A stretch of 55,384 nt of DNA from Candidatus Nitrosopumilus sp. (GCA_014384555.1 JACNFR010000040.1:1-55384); one strand, 5' to 3'; counted from the stretch's first letter, positions 26,783 through 34,975 are shown. Numbers and translations: made by a program. Notes: generated by a model from the sequence alone, not told the origin.

Positions 26783-28531
26783 ATGTCAATTTCATTTAAT
26801 CTTGGTAAAAAACTTGTTTTGCTTGTAATGCTTGTAACTATGACTGCATTGGGAGTTACATCTTACATGAGTATTGATTATTCTTCTGAAACTCTAAAAG
26901 AAAGAGGAGCTGAATTATTAATTGGAGAATCTTCCATTAGAGGAGAATCTTTGATTTCGATTTTTGAATCAAGAATTGAACAAAATAATATTCTTGCAAA
27001 TGATCCTATGATTCAATCACTAGTTTTAGAAATGAGCAAAATTCCAAATAACAAGTTAAAAGAATTTCAAGAAAGTAATCGTAGAGATTTCTTAATTCAA
27101 GTTCAAGCTTTTCAAGAATTAGTGGGATTTTCAATAGGATTTGAAGATACAAAAATAATTGGCAATAATGGAAAAGTCTTCTTTTCTTTAAGTGGTAATG
27201 CAGATGAAGATTTTATTAAAAATGAATTTTTTCAAAGGGGACTAAAAGGATCTTTTATTGATTTTGAACCAACAAAATCTGGTAAAAAACTAGTTGTTAT
27301 TTCTCCAATATTTGCAGATGACAGTAAAAAAGGAGATAAACCAATTGGGGTAATTATCTCAAAAATGAGAACTGCGTCAATTGATAATATTTTTCTTAAT
27401 CGAAGTGGACTAGGTGAAACAGGAGAGGTTTACATTGTAAATGATGATTTTTTGATGTTGTCTGATTCTAGATTTTTTGAAGATGCAGTATTTCAACAAC
27501 AAGTAGATACCGTTGCTGTACAGAAGTGTTTCAATGACGAAGAAACCCATACTGGATTTTATCCTGATTATAGAGGAATTCAGATATATGGTTCATCTTA
27601 CTGTGCATCAGATTTTGGAATTGTCTTACTTGCAGAAATGGATGAAAAAGAACTTGTTGAGCCGATAAAAATTTTACAAACTAGAATTTTACTTACAAGT
27701 CTACTAATAACAATGCTAATGGGATTAGTTGCATACTTTGCTGCAGAATCATTATCACGACCATTAACGTCACTCAAAAATGCTGCAAACAAAATTGCAA
27801 ATGGTAAATTTGATGTTAGGACAAACATTACAACAGGAGATGAAATTGGGGCATTATCACAAGCGTTTGATTCAATGGCACAAAAATTAGAAGAATCATT
27901 AATTGAAATTAAAGAAAAAGAAGAAGTCATCAAGCAACTTGAGGGAGGTATGTTGCTAAAGTTTTCTCAGCATGAAGAAAATGATTGCGTGGGTGTAATT
28001 GACATGAGTGATTCTACTCGAATATCATCTAAATTATCAGATGATGATGTGAGTAAGATGTATGAAATTTTTCTGAATTTTATGGCCAAAATTGTTCTTA
28101 AACACAAAGGAGAGGTTGTAAAAAATATTGGAGATGCTTTAATGTTTAGATTTGCAAATATTGATTCTAAGGATAATGTAGCAATAAAAAATGTTCTAGA
28201 ATGTTGTTTGTCCATGATCGAATCTCATGATGAACTAAAAAAAGAACTTAATGCACAAAATATAGATGCATTAGATTACAAAATTAGTGCAACATATGGT
28301 GCTGTAAAAGTAGCTGAAAGTACTACTTCAAAAATTTCTGATATTTTTGGACCTACAGTTAATCGATGTTTTAAGATTAATTCATTTTGTCCAAAAAATA
28401 GTATGGTAGTTGGTAGTAACATGTATGAAATTTTAAAAGAGTTTGATGAATACGAATTTACTCAATTTTGTTCAATTGAAATAAAAAAGAAATATGGTTA
28501 TAGTATTTTTGAAGTTAAAAGAAGAAAATAA
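26783..28531 (+). CDS. Membrane sensor (Cache-like) - HAMP - class III nucleotide cyclase
   Basis: The 582-residue receptor has a membrane helix at about 10-28, an extracytoplasmic sensor domain of about 270 residues (dCache-like), a second helix at about 300-320, a HAMP domain at about 322-372 and a C-terminal class III cyclase domain from about 400. Metal ligands D407 (VIDMSD) and D451 (KNIGDALM) are present. In the usual NxxxR pair, N527 is kept but the fourth residue on is K531 rather than Arg, so activity should be tested. It lies 63 bases after the amt-coupled gene. cAMP or cGMP product cannot be told. Confidence 0.85.
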   Translation: MSISFNLGKKLVLLVMLVTMTALGVTSYMSIDYSSETLKERGAELLIGESSIRGESLISIFESRIEQNNILANDPMIQSLVLEMSKIPNNKLKEFQESNRRDFLIQVQAFQELVGFSIGFEDTKIIGNNGKVFFSLSGNADEDFIKNEFFQRGLKGSFIDFEPTKSGKKLVVISPIFADDSKKGDKPIGVIISKMRTASIDNIFLNRSGLGETGEVYIVNDDFLMLSDSRFFEDAVFQQQVDTVAVQKCFNDEETHTGFYPDYRGIQIYGSSYCASDFGIVLLAEMDEKELVEPIKILQTRILLTSLLITMLMGLVAYFAAESLSRPLTSLKNAANKIANGKFDVRTNITTGDEIGALSQAFDSMAQKLEESLIEIKEKEEVIKQLEGGMLLKFSQHEENDCVGVIDMSDSTRISSKLSDDDVSKMYEIFLNFMAKIVLKHKGEVVKNIGDALMFRFANIDSKDNVAIKNVLECCLSMIESHDELKKELNAQNIDALDYKISATYGAVKVAESTTSKISDIFGPTVNRCFKINSFCPKNSMVVGSNMYEILKEFDEYEFTQFCSIEIKKKYGYSIFEVKRRK

Positions 28532-28650
28532 TCTGCATTGTACTGAATAATCTAAATTTCATGCTCAAATTAGATTCTCAATTCAGAGAATCACTTACAA
28601 AAATGAAAATAACATCAAGTATTTAATTAACTAAATTATGCTTTTAGAAT

Positions 28651-29646
28651 ATGAAATTTTTATTATTGTCTATTCTTTTTGCACTTTTAACATCTACATC
28701 TTTTGTATATGCTGAGGAATACATAATCGATATTCCATTTGGAGCATATAATCCTGAATTAAACACTCCTGCAGAAGTTTGGTATGATCCTCCTCAAATA
28801 ACTGTCACAGTTGGAGATGTAATTACTTGGTATAATGATGACAGAGAAGCTCATACTGTAACTAGTGGAGAGAGTCCTGGACGATTTGGATGGATGGATA
28901 ATCGAGATTTTGGAACACCTGATGGAGTATTTGATAGTGCTCAATTTGCCCCAGGAGAATCATGGTCATACAAATTTGAAGAATCAGGTTCATTCACATA
29001 TTTTTGTATTATCCATCCTTGGATGGAAGGAATTGTAATTGTTGAAAAAGAAATACCAGATTATCCTCATGATGCTACAGGTAAAAAATTAGAATTTCCA
29101 TTATTACAATATACTCCAGATAGAAACATAGAAGTCAATTTAACATGGGATCCACCAGTGATTAAAACTCATGAAAAAATTCAATTTGTATACCAATTCT
29201 ATGATCCACGATCAAATTCAAATCTTGCAGAAATGAAATATAATTTTGTGATTTTTCAAAATGGGCAAGAGATTTTTAGAGATGAGGGATTAAGTCAGAT
29301 TGGTGGTGATTACAGAAATTTTGTTTTCAGTGATTCTGGTTCAATCATAGTAAGAATAGAAGGAATTCAAACACCTTCATTTTTAGCTGAAGAAAGTGTT
29401 ACTGTATTTGGTAAAGTTGAAAGTAAAGAACAACGTTCTGTTGATTTTACTTCAGCTGTTTACGATAATCCAGAAAAAACTACTCATGAAACTTATCACA
29501 TAAAACCAGCTCAAAGACTAACAACCTATTACGAATTGATGCTATTCATAATTCTAATTCCTGGTGTGATGTTTCTTATTGCACTTTTTTGGTTAAAGAA
29601 AAAACCAAAAATTAGTGATGAAACGCCTGGCGCTGTTAAAATCTAA
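28651..29646 (+). CDS. Membrane-anchored plastocyanin-like blue copper protein
   Basis: The 331-residue protein has a signal peptide (residues 1-21), a cupredoxin domain at about 23-135 with the type 1 copper ligand set H68 (EAHTV), C119, H122 and M125 (FCIIHPWM), a second beta-rich domain at about 140-270 and a C-terminal membrane helix at about 293-313. Such proteins replace cytochrome c as electron carriers in ammonia-oxidising archaea. The single-copper domain supports an electron transfer role outside the membrane. It follows the cyclase gene by 119 bases, with a probable promoter of its own. Confidence 0.9.
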   Translation: MKFLLLSILFALLTSTSFVYAEEYIIDIPFGAYNPELNTPAEVWYDPPQITVTVGDVITWYNDDREAHTVTSGESPGRFGWMDNRDFGTPDGVFDSAQFAPGESWSYKFEESGSFTYFCIIHPWMEGIVIVEKEIPDYPHDATGKKLEFPLLQYTPDRNIEVNLTWDPPVIKTHEKIQFVYQFYDPRSNSNLAEMKYNFVIFQNGQEIFRDEGLSQIGGDYRNFVFSDSGSIIVRIEGIQTPSFLAEESVTVFGKVESKEQRSVDFTSAVYDNPEKTTHETYHIKPAQRLTTYYELMLFIILIPGVMFLIALFWLKKKPKISDETPGAVKI

Positions 29647-29682
29647 AATAATAAAAAGAAATTAAAAATTGATTGAACTAAT

Positions 29683-29982
29683 CTAATCGATTAATTCAGT
29701 CCAACCTTTGACGAAGACTGAGTTCTTGTAGAGTGGAACTGGTTGTCCAACAGTAAAGTCCATTGGTCGCATCCAAAAGATTGCTTTTGTTGGGCATACA
29801 CCAATGCATGCACCATCTGAAATACATCTTTCTGGGTAGAAGACAAATGCTTTACCTCTCTTCCAGCCTTCAACTGGTTTTACTCTAAGGACATCTGGTC
29901 CAAGTGTGGTACAGATTTCTACACATAGTGCGCATCCGATACACATTTGTTCGCTGATGTCTGGAATAATTCCTACTGGCAT
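29683..29982 (-). CDS. Ferredoxin with one CxxC cluster motif and one CxxD motif
   Basis: The 99-residue protein has C14, C17, C20 and C24 in the normal CxxCxxCxxxC form, and C53, D56, C59 and C63 (CISDGACIGVCP) with Asp in the second ligand position. The second site should hold a 3Fe-4S or Asp-ligated 4Fe-4S cluster, as in Sulfolobus and Pyrococcus ferredoxins. About 35 residues follow the clusters. It is a cytosolic electron carrier. Two palindromic boxes lie upstream. Confidence 0.92.
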   Translation of the reverse strand: MPVGIIPDISEQMCIGCALCVEICTTLGPDVLRVKPVEGWKRGKAFVFYPERCISDGACIGVCPTKAIFWMRPMDFTVGQPVPLYKNSVFVKGWTELID

Positions 29983-30035
29983 AACAAAATTATTTCTTGA
30001 TTTGGTATTAATATAATTTGCCTAAAATTATGATG

Positions 30036-30069
30036 TTATAACGGCGTTTGATAATTTATAACGGCGTTT
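30036..30069 (-). promoter_or_regulatory. Two perfect 14-base repeats with AACGGCGTT palindromes before the ferredoxin gene
   Basis: TTATAACGGCGTTT occurs at 30036-30049 and 30056-30069, identical and 20 bases apart, with AACG/CGTT inverted about a central G in each. They lie 54-87 bases upstream of the ferredoxin start. The 20-base period is close to two helical turns, as for paired operators. On this strand they read AAACGCCGTTATAA. Confidence 0.5.
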
Positions 30070-30094
30070 TAAAATTGATCGCTATAGCAAGATG

Positions 30095-30715
30095 TTAAAC
30101 ATTTTCTTGTTTTATAATGAATTTTCTTGAATTAGTGCCTACTTTTTCTAATGTAACAATAACTAAATCATTTAGACTTTTTTTAAGAAAATAGACTCCT
30201 GTTTTTTCTGATTTTATGATATGTTTTCCTCCTGGAGATAGTACCCATTCATCATCATCTTTTTTTCGTGCCATCCCAGTTACTATCACAGATGATTTAG
30301 TTTGATTTCCAATAGATGAGAGTAGCATTATACAAGAATTAATGAATCTTGCAGACTCTAATCCATCAAACAAATTGTAAACTCCATTAAACGAATCAAC
30401 AATTACTAAAAATCTCTCTTTTGATATATTGGAAATAATTTTTGATAACTTTTCTTTCCAATCTATTTTATCTGGACAAAAAATTGTTACATTTTCTTTT
30501 TTCTTAATCATTCCAGATTGTACATATCCTGTATAAAGTAAATCCATATCTACAATAATTATTGGATCCTTTACTGAATTGATTAATCTATTAAGAAATT
30601 CTATTTTATGGAAAGGTTTTGAGCATAATATGATATTGGGATTTTTTTGTTCAAATTCAATTTGAATTTTTATTAAATCATCATCTATAGATAACTCAGG
30701 ATTTTTATCCAACAC
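30095..30715 (-). CDS. Degenerate RecA/KaiC-fold protein without Walker A, unknown
   Basis: The 206-residue protein has a plausible Walker B strand (RFLVIVDSFNGVYNLF near 96-111) and later strands and basic segments (VIVTGMARKKDDDEW) of the RecA or RadB type. The place where a GxxxxGKT loop should lie reads NIILCSKPFHKIEF and has no Gly or GKT, so ATP hydrolysis is unlikely in the normal way. It faces away from the aminotransferase gene, with 26 bases between starts. Its partner and role are unknown. Confidence 0.6.
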   Translation of the reverse strand: MLDKNPELSIDDDLIKIQIEFEQKNPNIILCSKPFHKIEFLNRLINSVKDPIIIVDMDLLYTGYVQSGMIKKKENVTIFCPDKIDWKEKLSKIISNISKERFLVIVDSFNGVYNLFDGLESARFINSCIMLLSSIGNQTKSSVIVTGMARKKDDDEWVLSPGGKHIIKSEKTGVYFLKKSLNDLVIVTLEKVGTNSRKFIIKQENV

Positions 30716-30741
30716 TACTTTAGGATTTTACAGATATAATA

Positions 30742-31893
30742 ATGAATTTAGTATCAAAAGACATTTCAAATGATTTTCCAACATCTGATAAAATCTATCT
30801 AAACAATGCATCTGTATCCCTTATGCCTACTCAAAGTATTGAAGCAATGAAAGAATTTCTTGTCACATACAATTCTATTGGTCCAGACTCAAAAGATTCT
30901 GAACCTTTTGTGACTGAGAAACTTCGAAATGTGAGAAAAACTATTGCAAAAATTATTTCTTGTCAACCTGATGAAGTAATTCTTACTCAAAGTACAACTG
31001 ATGGAATTAATTTTGTAGCAAATGGATTATCTTTTGATAATAACTCTAACATGATCATTCGTGGAATGACCCATGAACATCATTCCAACCTTTATCCTTG
31101 GCTAAAATTAAACGAAAAAATTTCTATAAAAAATCTATCAATTGATAGTAATGGTTTTTTCAAATTAGATGATTTAGAATCTCTTATAGATGATAATACA
31201 AAATTGGTTGCTCTAAGTCATGCTCTGTATAATACTGGATCCATATTGCCTGTAGAAGAAATAGGAAAAATTCTCCACAACAAAGTTCCGTTCTTTATTG
31301 ATAGTGCACAAAGTATAGGGTGTATTGGAAATATTGATGTCTCCAAGATTCAATGTGATTTTATGTCTTTTAATGGATCTAAATGGCTTTGCGGTCCTAT
31401 GGGTACAGGATTATTTTATTGTAATAGAAAGTCTAGTGAATTATTAGAACCAAAGACAATTGGAGGTGAATCTGCAATTATTTATGATGATTCAAAACTA
31501 GCATACAAAGAATTACCAGACAAATTTCAAACTGGTTTTAGAAATTATGTGGGAATTGTTGGATTAGAATCATCTGCAAATTATTTATTGGATTTTGGTA
31601 TGAATAACATTCGTGAAAAAAATCAACACTTGTCAAATCTTTTAAGAGAAGAATTATCAAAAATACCAAATATTGTTCTATATGGTCCAGAAGATCAAAA
31701 TTACAGAACAAGTATTGTTTCATTTAATATCAAAGGATTTGATTCACAAGAAATTGTAGATAAACTTGAAAAACAAAATATTGTTTTAGCTGTTAGAGAA
31801 ATAATGGAAAATAAAATAGTACGAGCATCTCCTCACTTTTTCAATACTGAATCTCAAATCCTTCAAGTAATTGATGCAATAAAGAAACTATAG
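30742..31893 (+). CDS. Class V aminotransferase-fold PLP enzyme
   Basis: The 383-residue protein matches the cysteine desulfurase/isopenicillin epimerase branch: IYLNNASVSLMPT near the start, the SAQS PLP contact, NGSKWLCGPMGTG with the Schiff-base Lys near 214, and a C-terminal VRASPHFFNTE segment. The catalytic Cys loop of SufS/IscS is not obvious, so sulfur transfer is unproven. The reaction could be desulfurase, lyase or epimerase. It is convergent with the Lrp-domain gene, overlapping by six bases. Confidence 0.85.
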   Translation: MNLVSKDISNDFPTSDKIYLNNASVSLMPTQSIEAMKEFLVTYNSIGPDSKDSEPFVTEKLRNVRKTIAKIISCQPDEVILTQSTTDGINFVANGLSFDNNSNMIIRGMTHEHHSNLYPWLKLNEKISIKNLSIDSNGFFKLDDLESLIDDNTKLVALSHALYNTGSILPVEEIGKILHNKVPFFIDSAQSIGCIGNIDVSKIQCDFMSFNGSKWLCGPMGTGLFYCNRKSSELLEPKTIGGESAIIYDDSKLAYKELPDKFQTGFRNYVGIVGLESSANYLLDFGMNNIREKNQHLSNLLREELSKIPNIVLYGPEDQNYRTSIVSFNIKGFDSQEIVDKLEKQNIVLAVREIMENKIVRASPHFFNTESQILQVIDAIKKL

Positions 31894-32160
31894 ATTTTCT
31901 TGTTCTTCAATTACCATCATAGTCAATGTTGATTGAACTTTACTAATTTTTCTAATTTTGTTGGTGATAATTGAACGTAGTTTTTCAGCATCATCAGAGG
32001 ATAATTTCAAGACTATATCGTATACTCCGTAAACGCCTTGAACTTCAAAGTCTACTTTTTCTTCAACAAGAATTTGCTTCACTTCGTTGATTATTGATTC
32101 ATCAGTTCCTAAATCCGAGTTCAATAGAACATATGCTGTAGGCACAAGTGAGTTTTTCAT
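31888..32160 (-). CDS. Stand-alone Lrp/AsnC ligand-binding (RAM) domain protein
   Basis: The 90-residue protein is a single ferredoxin-like RAM/SIAM domain (AYVLLNSDLGTDESIINEV, GVYDIVLKLSSDDAEKLRSII and a final STLTMMVIEE strand) with no DNA-binding helix-turn-helix. Such domains bind amino acids and oligomerise with full-length Lrp proteins. It is divergent from the cyclase-family hydrolase gene, with 46 bases between starts. The partner is not in the window. Confidence 0.88.
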   Translation of the reverse strand: MKNSLVPTAYVLLNSDLGTDESIINEVKQILVEEKVDFEVQGVYGVYDIVLKLSSDDAEKLRSIITNKIRKISKVQSTLTMMVIEEQENL

Positions 32161-32206
32161 GAGACCGTATTTAACCTTTCATTGCTCAAAAATTGATTAA
32201 TTACCA

Positions 32207-32863
32207 ATGCATTTTGATGATGTGAAACCAATAGATTTGTCACTTACCATATCAGAATCTATTCCAACCTTTCCTGGATCCCCAAAACCACAATTCATTG
32301 CTTGGTCAGATATCAAAGATGATGGGTATAATCTTGAACTTTTATTCCTAAGTTCACATACAGGAACACATCTTGACGCACCATATCATTTTGTTAAAAA
32401 TGGCCTAAAAATTAACCAAATTCCACTAGAGAGATTAATTGGAAAAGCTATTCTGATAAAACTTAAAAAAACTAGGAATTCTTCTATTACAAAATCAGAT
32501 ATTACATTATTTGAAAAAAAGAATGGAAAAATTCCAAATCATTCATCAATATTTTTCTATACAGGATGGCAAAAAAATCTAAAACGAGATAATTATTTTA
32601 CTGAAAATCCTGGATTGGATTATTTTTCAGCTAAATATCTTGTATCAAAAAAGATCAATCTAGTCGGTATAGACTCACCAAGTATAGATCTTGGAAAAGA
32701 TGAATCATTTTCAGTCCATCATATTTTATCAAAAAATAATATTTTGATTGTAGAAAATTTGGCAAACATGAACAAAATTCAATCTAAGGAATTTCATTTT
32801 ACAATTCTTCCATTAAAGCTAAAAGATGCAACAGGTTCACCTGTTCGTGCAATGGCATCATAA
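32207..32863 (+). CDS. Cyclase-family metal-dependent hydrolase (kynurenine formamidase-like)
   Basis: The 218-residue protein shows the family signature HTGTHLDAPYH at 51-61, whose His and Asp residues bind metal, after DLSLTISESIPTFPG. A second GIDSPSIDLG region near 155-165 and a late His supply the rest of the site. The substrate may be an N-formyl or cyclic amide, as in kynurenine formamidase. No other tryptophan-degradation gene is seen nearby, so that name is not proven. Confidence 0.88.
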   Translation: MHFDDVKPIDLSLTISESIPTFPGSPKPQFIAWSDIKDDGYNLELLFLSSHTGTHLDAPYHFVKNGLKINQIPLERLIGKAILIKLKKTRNSSITKSDITLFEKKNGKIPNHSSIFFYTGWQKNLKRDNYFTENPGLDYFSAKYLVSKKINLVGIDSPSIDLGKDESFSVHHILSKNNILIVENLANMNKIQSKEFHFTILPLKLKDATGSPVRAMAS

Positions 32864-32918
32864 TTTAGTCACATTAAATTTCGTAATACTAAAAATATAG
32901 AGTAATGTCAAATCTATC

Positions 32919-33413
32919 ATGAGTAAACCTGGTAATATTTGGAGAAAAGTTCACGGAAAAATTACGAAAAAACCAACAAACTTTTCTTGGCTAATTGAAG
33001 AAAAATTAGCAGGCTCAGGTATTCCAACAAGCTCTGATGAATTTGATTGGCTTCTAAATCAAGGAGTAAAATCAATTGTAACAATGACTGAAAATGCATT
33101 GCCAGATGATTGGGTGAAAAATATTGGCTATCTACATGTACCAACTCCTGATTTGACAGCTCCTGATATGGATAGAATAGATTCTGCAGTAGATTTCATT
33201 CATGAACAAATTAACAATAATCAAGCAGTGATGGTTCACTGTGCAGCTGGAATGGGTAGGGCTGGAACAATACTGGCATGTTATTTCATCAAGTACAAAA
33301 AATTCTCTGCAGAAAATGCAATCAAAAAAATTCGAGATGAAAGACCTGGTTCAATTCAATCTGAAATACAAGAGCTAGCTATTGGATTTTATGAAAAACA
33401 TGTGAGAAATTAG
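32919..33413 (+). CDS. Dual-specificity/tyrosine phosphatase-like protein
   Basis: The 164-residue protein has the phosphatase loop VHCAAGMGRAG with H107, C108 and R114, the catalytic Cys-x5-Arg of the PTP superfamily, and PDLTAPD before it may supply the general acid Asp. Length and layout suit an archaeal dual-specificity phosphatase, acting on phospho-Tyr/Ser or a lipid or RNA phosphate. It follows the hydrolase gene by 55 bases on the same strand. Confidence 0.88.
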   Translation: MSKPGNIWRKVHGKITKKPTNFSWLIEEKLAGSGIPTSSDEFDWLLNQGVKSIVTMTENALPDDWVKNIGYLHVPTPDLTAPDMDRIDSAVDFIHEQINNNQAVMVHCAAGMGRAGTILACYFIKYKKFSAENAIKKIRDERPGSIQSEIQELAIGFYEKHVRN

Positions 33414-33414
33414 T

Positions 33415-33561
33415 TTAAACAAATTCTGAAACTAATTTTCCATCTACAACTTTAATCTTCAAGGTTTTATTTTCTTGAAAAGTTAAAGTTAATCCTCCGT
33501 CTGAATCAGGATCTTCTACTTTAACAAGTTCTAGCATTTTGATTGCATCAAATTTTTCCAT
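33415..33561 (-). CDS. 48-residue acidic microprotein, paralogue A
   Basis: The frame reads MEKFDAIKMLELVKVEDPDS and continues through GGLTLTFQENKTLKIKVVDG. It is acidic, probably a beta hairpin. It is clearly related to the neighbouring 50-residue gene: both share a VE-x-PD stretch, a Gly-hydrophobic-T/F strand, and KVVDGK/KAVDGK near the end. Conservation of two copies argues that both are real. It is second of the pair, starting nine bases after the first one's stop. Confidence 0.7.
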   Translation of the reverse strand: MEKFDAIKMLELVKVEDPDSDGGLTLTFQENKTLKIKVVDGKLVSEFV

Positions 33562-33570
33562 TCATATCAC

Positions 33571-33723
33571 CTATTCTGGAATTGACACCGTCTCAATTTT
33601 ACCATCAACTGCTTTTATGAACAAAAACCTGTTGTCTTTGAAAATAAAGGTAATTCCATCTTCCTTATCAGGTTCTTCAACTTCAAGTATTGGTTGTCCT
33701 AACAGACCATCGTATTTTGCCAT
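33571..33723 (-). CDS. 50-residue acidic microprotein, paralogue B
   Basis: The frame reads MAKYDGLLGQPILEVEEPDK and continues through EDGITFIFKDNRFLFIKAVDG. It is the partner of the 48-residue gene just downstream and matches it along most of its length. No function is known to me. The two form a tandem duplicate unit between the phosphatase gene and the 178-residue beta protein, all in the minus direction except the phosphatase. Confidence 0.7.
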   Translation of the reverse strand: MAKYDGLLGQPILEVEEPDKEDGITFIFKDNRFLFIKAVDGKIETVSIPE

Positions 33724-33755
33724 TAGTATTTTCCAGAAAAAAGTTCCTTATATCC

Positions 33756-34292
33756 CTAATTGATTGTAATTTCAATTTCACTAGAACTGTTTTTGATACT
33801 TCCAGTTTCTGTAAAATCATGTTTTTGCCAAGATGCAAAAGTTTCGGCTCCAATCTTGTGTTTACCTGGTCCTAAATCTGATGCTTTGAATACAAATTTT
33901 TCATTAAAATCAAACAATTCTTGTCTTACTTCCTCTTCTGATAATCTGATAAATGGTTCAAAATTTTTGGCTACCTGTACCCAAATTCGTCTATCCTTCA
34001 TTGGATTGACTAGTTTTGGATTTCTTGTCCAAAATATTGCTGCCTTTCTGTATGTATCTATGGTTCTGCCTAATTCCTTCTTTCTGAATCCTCCCGATGT
34101 CAATTTTATTCCATATTTCAATTTGAATGAAACATCATTGTTGTTGTATGCTTTTGTCCAATTAGCCTCATTGAAGGCTTCTCTGAGGTCCCCTTCAATT
34201 GAAAATTGGACATTTATCTCAATATTCTCATCAGACGAGTACTCATCCTTGGATTTTACTAATTCGATCGTAGAAATCTTGCTTTCTCCCAT
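33756..34292 (-). CDS. Beta-rich protein of unknown function
   Basis: The 178-residue soluble protein begins with a beta-sandwich-like pattern (ISTIELVKSKDEYSSDENIEI, VQFSIEGDL) and ends with a strand series and FTETGSIKNSSSEIEIT. A middle region is rich in Trp, Arg and Asn. No signal peptide is seen. It is divergent from rpo11, with 51 bases between starts. The overlapping plus-strand frame is less protein-like, so the minus frame is favoured. Family not recognised. Confidence 0.65.
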   Translation of the reverse strand: MGESKISTIELVKSKDEYSSDENIEINVQFSIEGDLREAFNEANWTKAYNNNDVSFKLKYGIKLTSGGFRKKELGRTIDTYRKAAIFWTRNPKLVNPMKDRRIWVQVAKNFEPFIRLSEEEVRQELFDFNEKFVFKASDLGPGKHKIGAETFASWQKHDFTETGSIKNSSSEIEITIN

Positions 34293-34343
34293 TGTTACCG
34301 CTCATAATGATTTATATCCGCAATAAGTGCTTTTTCTGAATAC

Positions 34344-34622
34344 ATGAACGCACAAGTGATCAGTTCCGAGCCTAAAGAAATCAGCCTTTCAATCACTGAG
34401 ACTGATATTGGAATTTTGTACATAATTCAGCATGAACTACTAAAAGCATCAAATATCGATTTTGCAGGTGTTATAGTAAAACATCCTCTTACTAACGAAT
34501 GTTGGATGAGAATTAATTCTAGTTCAAAACCACTCGGCGAAATCAAAAAAGCAACAGATTCAGCAATCAAAATGGCTGAAGAATTCAAGCAACTATTCAA
34601 TTCTAAAATCAAGGTAAATTAA
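34344..34622 (+). CDS. rpo11: DNA-directed RNA polymerase subunit Rpo11 (RpoL)
   Basis: The 92-residue protein matches the Rpb11/alpha-like dimerisation subunit: a strand series (EISLSITETD), IGILYIIQHELLKASNIDFAGVIV, a characteristic HPLTNECWMRI segment and a long C-terminal helix. It pairs with Rpo3 in the assembly platform of the archaeal polymerase. It is followed by the gene for transcription factor S, one base beyond its stop, so the two are cotranscribed. Confidence 0.85.
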   Translation: MNAQVISSEPKEISLSITETDIGILYIIQHELLKASNIDFAGVIVKHPLTNECWMRINSSSKPLGEIKKATDSAIKMAEEFKQLFNSKIKVN

Positions 34623-34623
34623 A

Positions 34624-34941
34624 TTGAAATTTTGCCCCAAATGTGAGGTCAAATTAAAAAATAGTGATTCAGGCCTTCAATGTTCTAAATGTGGTTACAC
34701 TGAAGGGGAAAAAGCTAAACCAACAAAAAAAATTCCTACTGAAGAAGAACCAGATTTCTCACTTCTTGCTTTTGAAGGAGATGAAGGTGAAGAATCTAAT
34801 CCAACAGTAAAAATTGACTGTGAAAAATGTGGACATGATGAAGCAGTTGGTTGGATGTTTCAAACTAGAAGTGCTGATGAACCTACAACTAGATTTTATC
34901 GATGCCAAAAGTGCAAGTACACATGGCGTGATTACACATAA
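34624..34941 (+). CDS. tfs: Transcription factor S (TFS, RpoM)
   Basis: TFS stimulates transcript cleavage by stalled RNA polymerase. The 105-residue protein has an N-terminal zinc ribbon (C4, C7, C20 and C23), a linker and a C-terminal zinc ribbon (C66, C69, C94 and C97) with the catalytic hairpin QTRSADEP, whose D85 and E86 activate the polymerase site. Start codon is TTG directly after the rpo11 stop. It is the second gene of the rpo11-tfs-pcna series. Confidence 0.95.
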   Translation: MKFCPKCEVKLKNSDSGLQCSKCGYTEGEKAKPTKKIPTEEEPDFSLLAFEGDEGEESNPTVKIDCEKCGHDEAVGWMFQTRSADEPTTRFYRCQKCKYTWRDYT

Positions 34942-34975
34942 CGTTTAACTTGTACTTAAAGAGAAGAAAATTGAT

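Noticed and set aside
30742-31893. Calling the class V PLP enzyme a cysteine desulfurase
   Set aside because: The Schiff-base Lys is clear but the catalytic Cys loop is not, and the C-terminal RASPHFFNTE segment also fits epimerase relatives.
33756-34292. Arrestin or chaperone-like name for the beta protein
   Set aside because: The beta pattern is suggestive only and no signature residues are present.
33760-34326. Long plus-strand frame opposite the 178-residue beta protein
   Set aside because: The plus frame is hydrophobic and irregular with Cys/Ser/Phe runs typical of antisense frames; the minus frame has balanced charge and an ATG right beside rpo11's promoter region.
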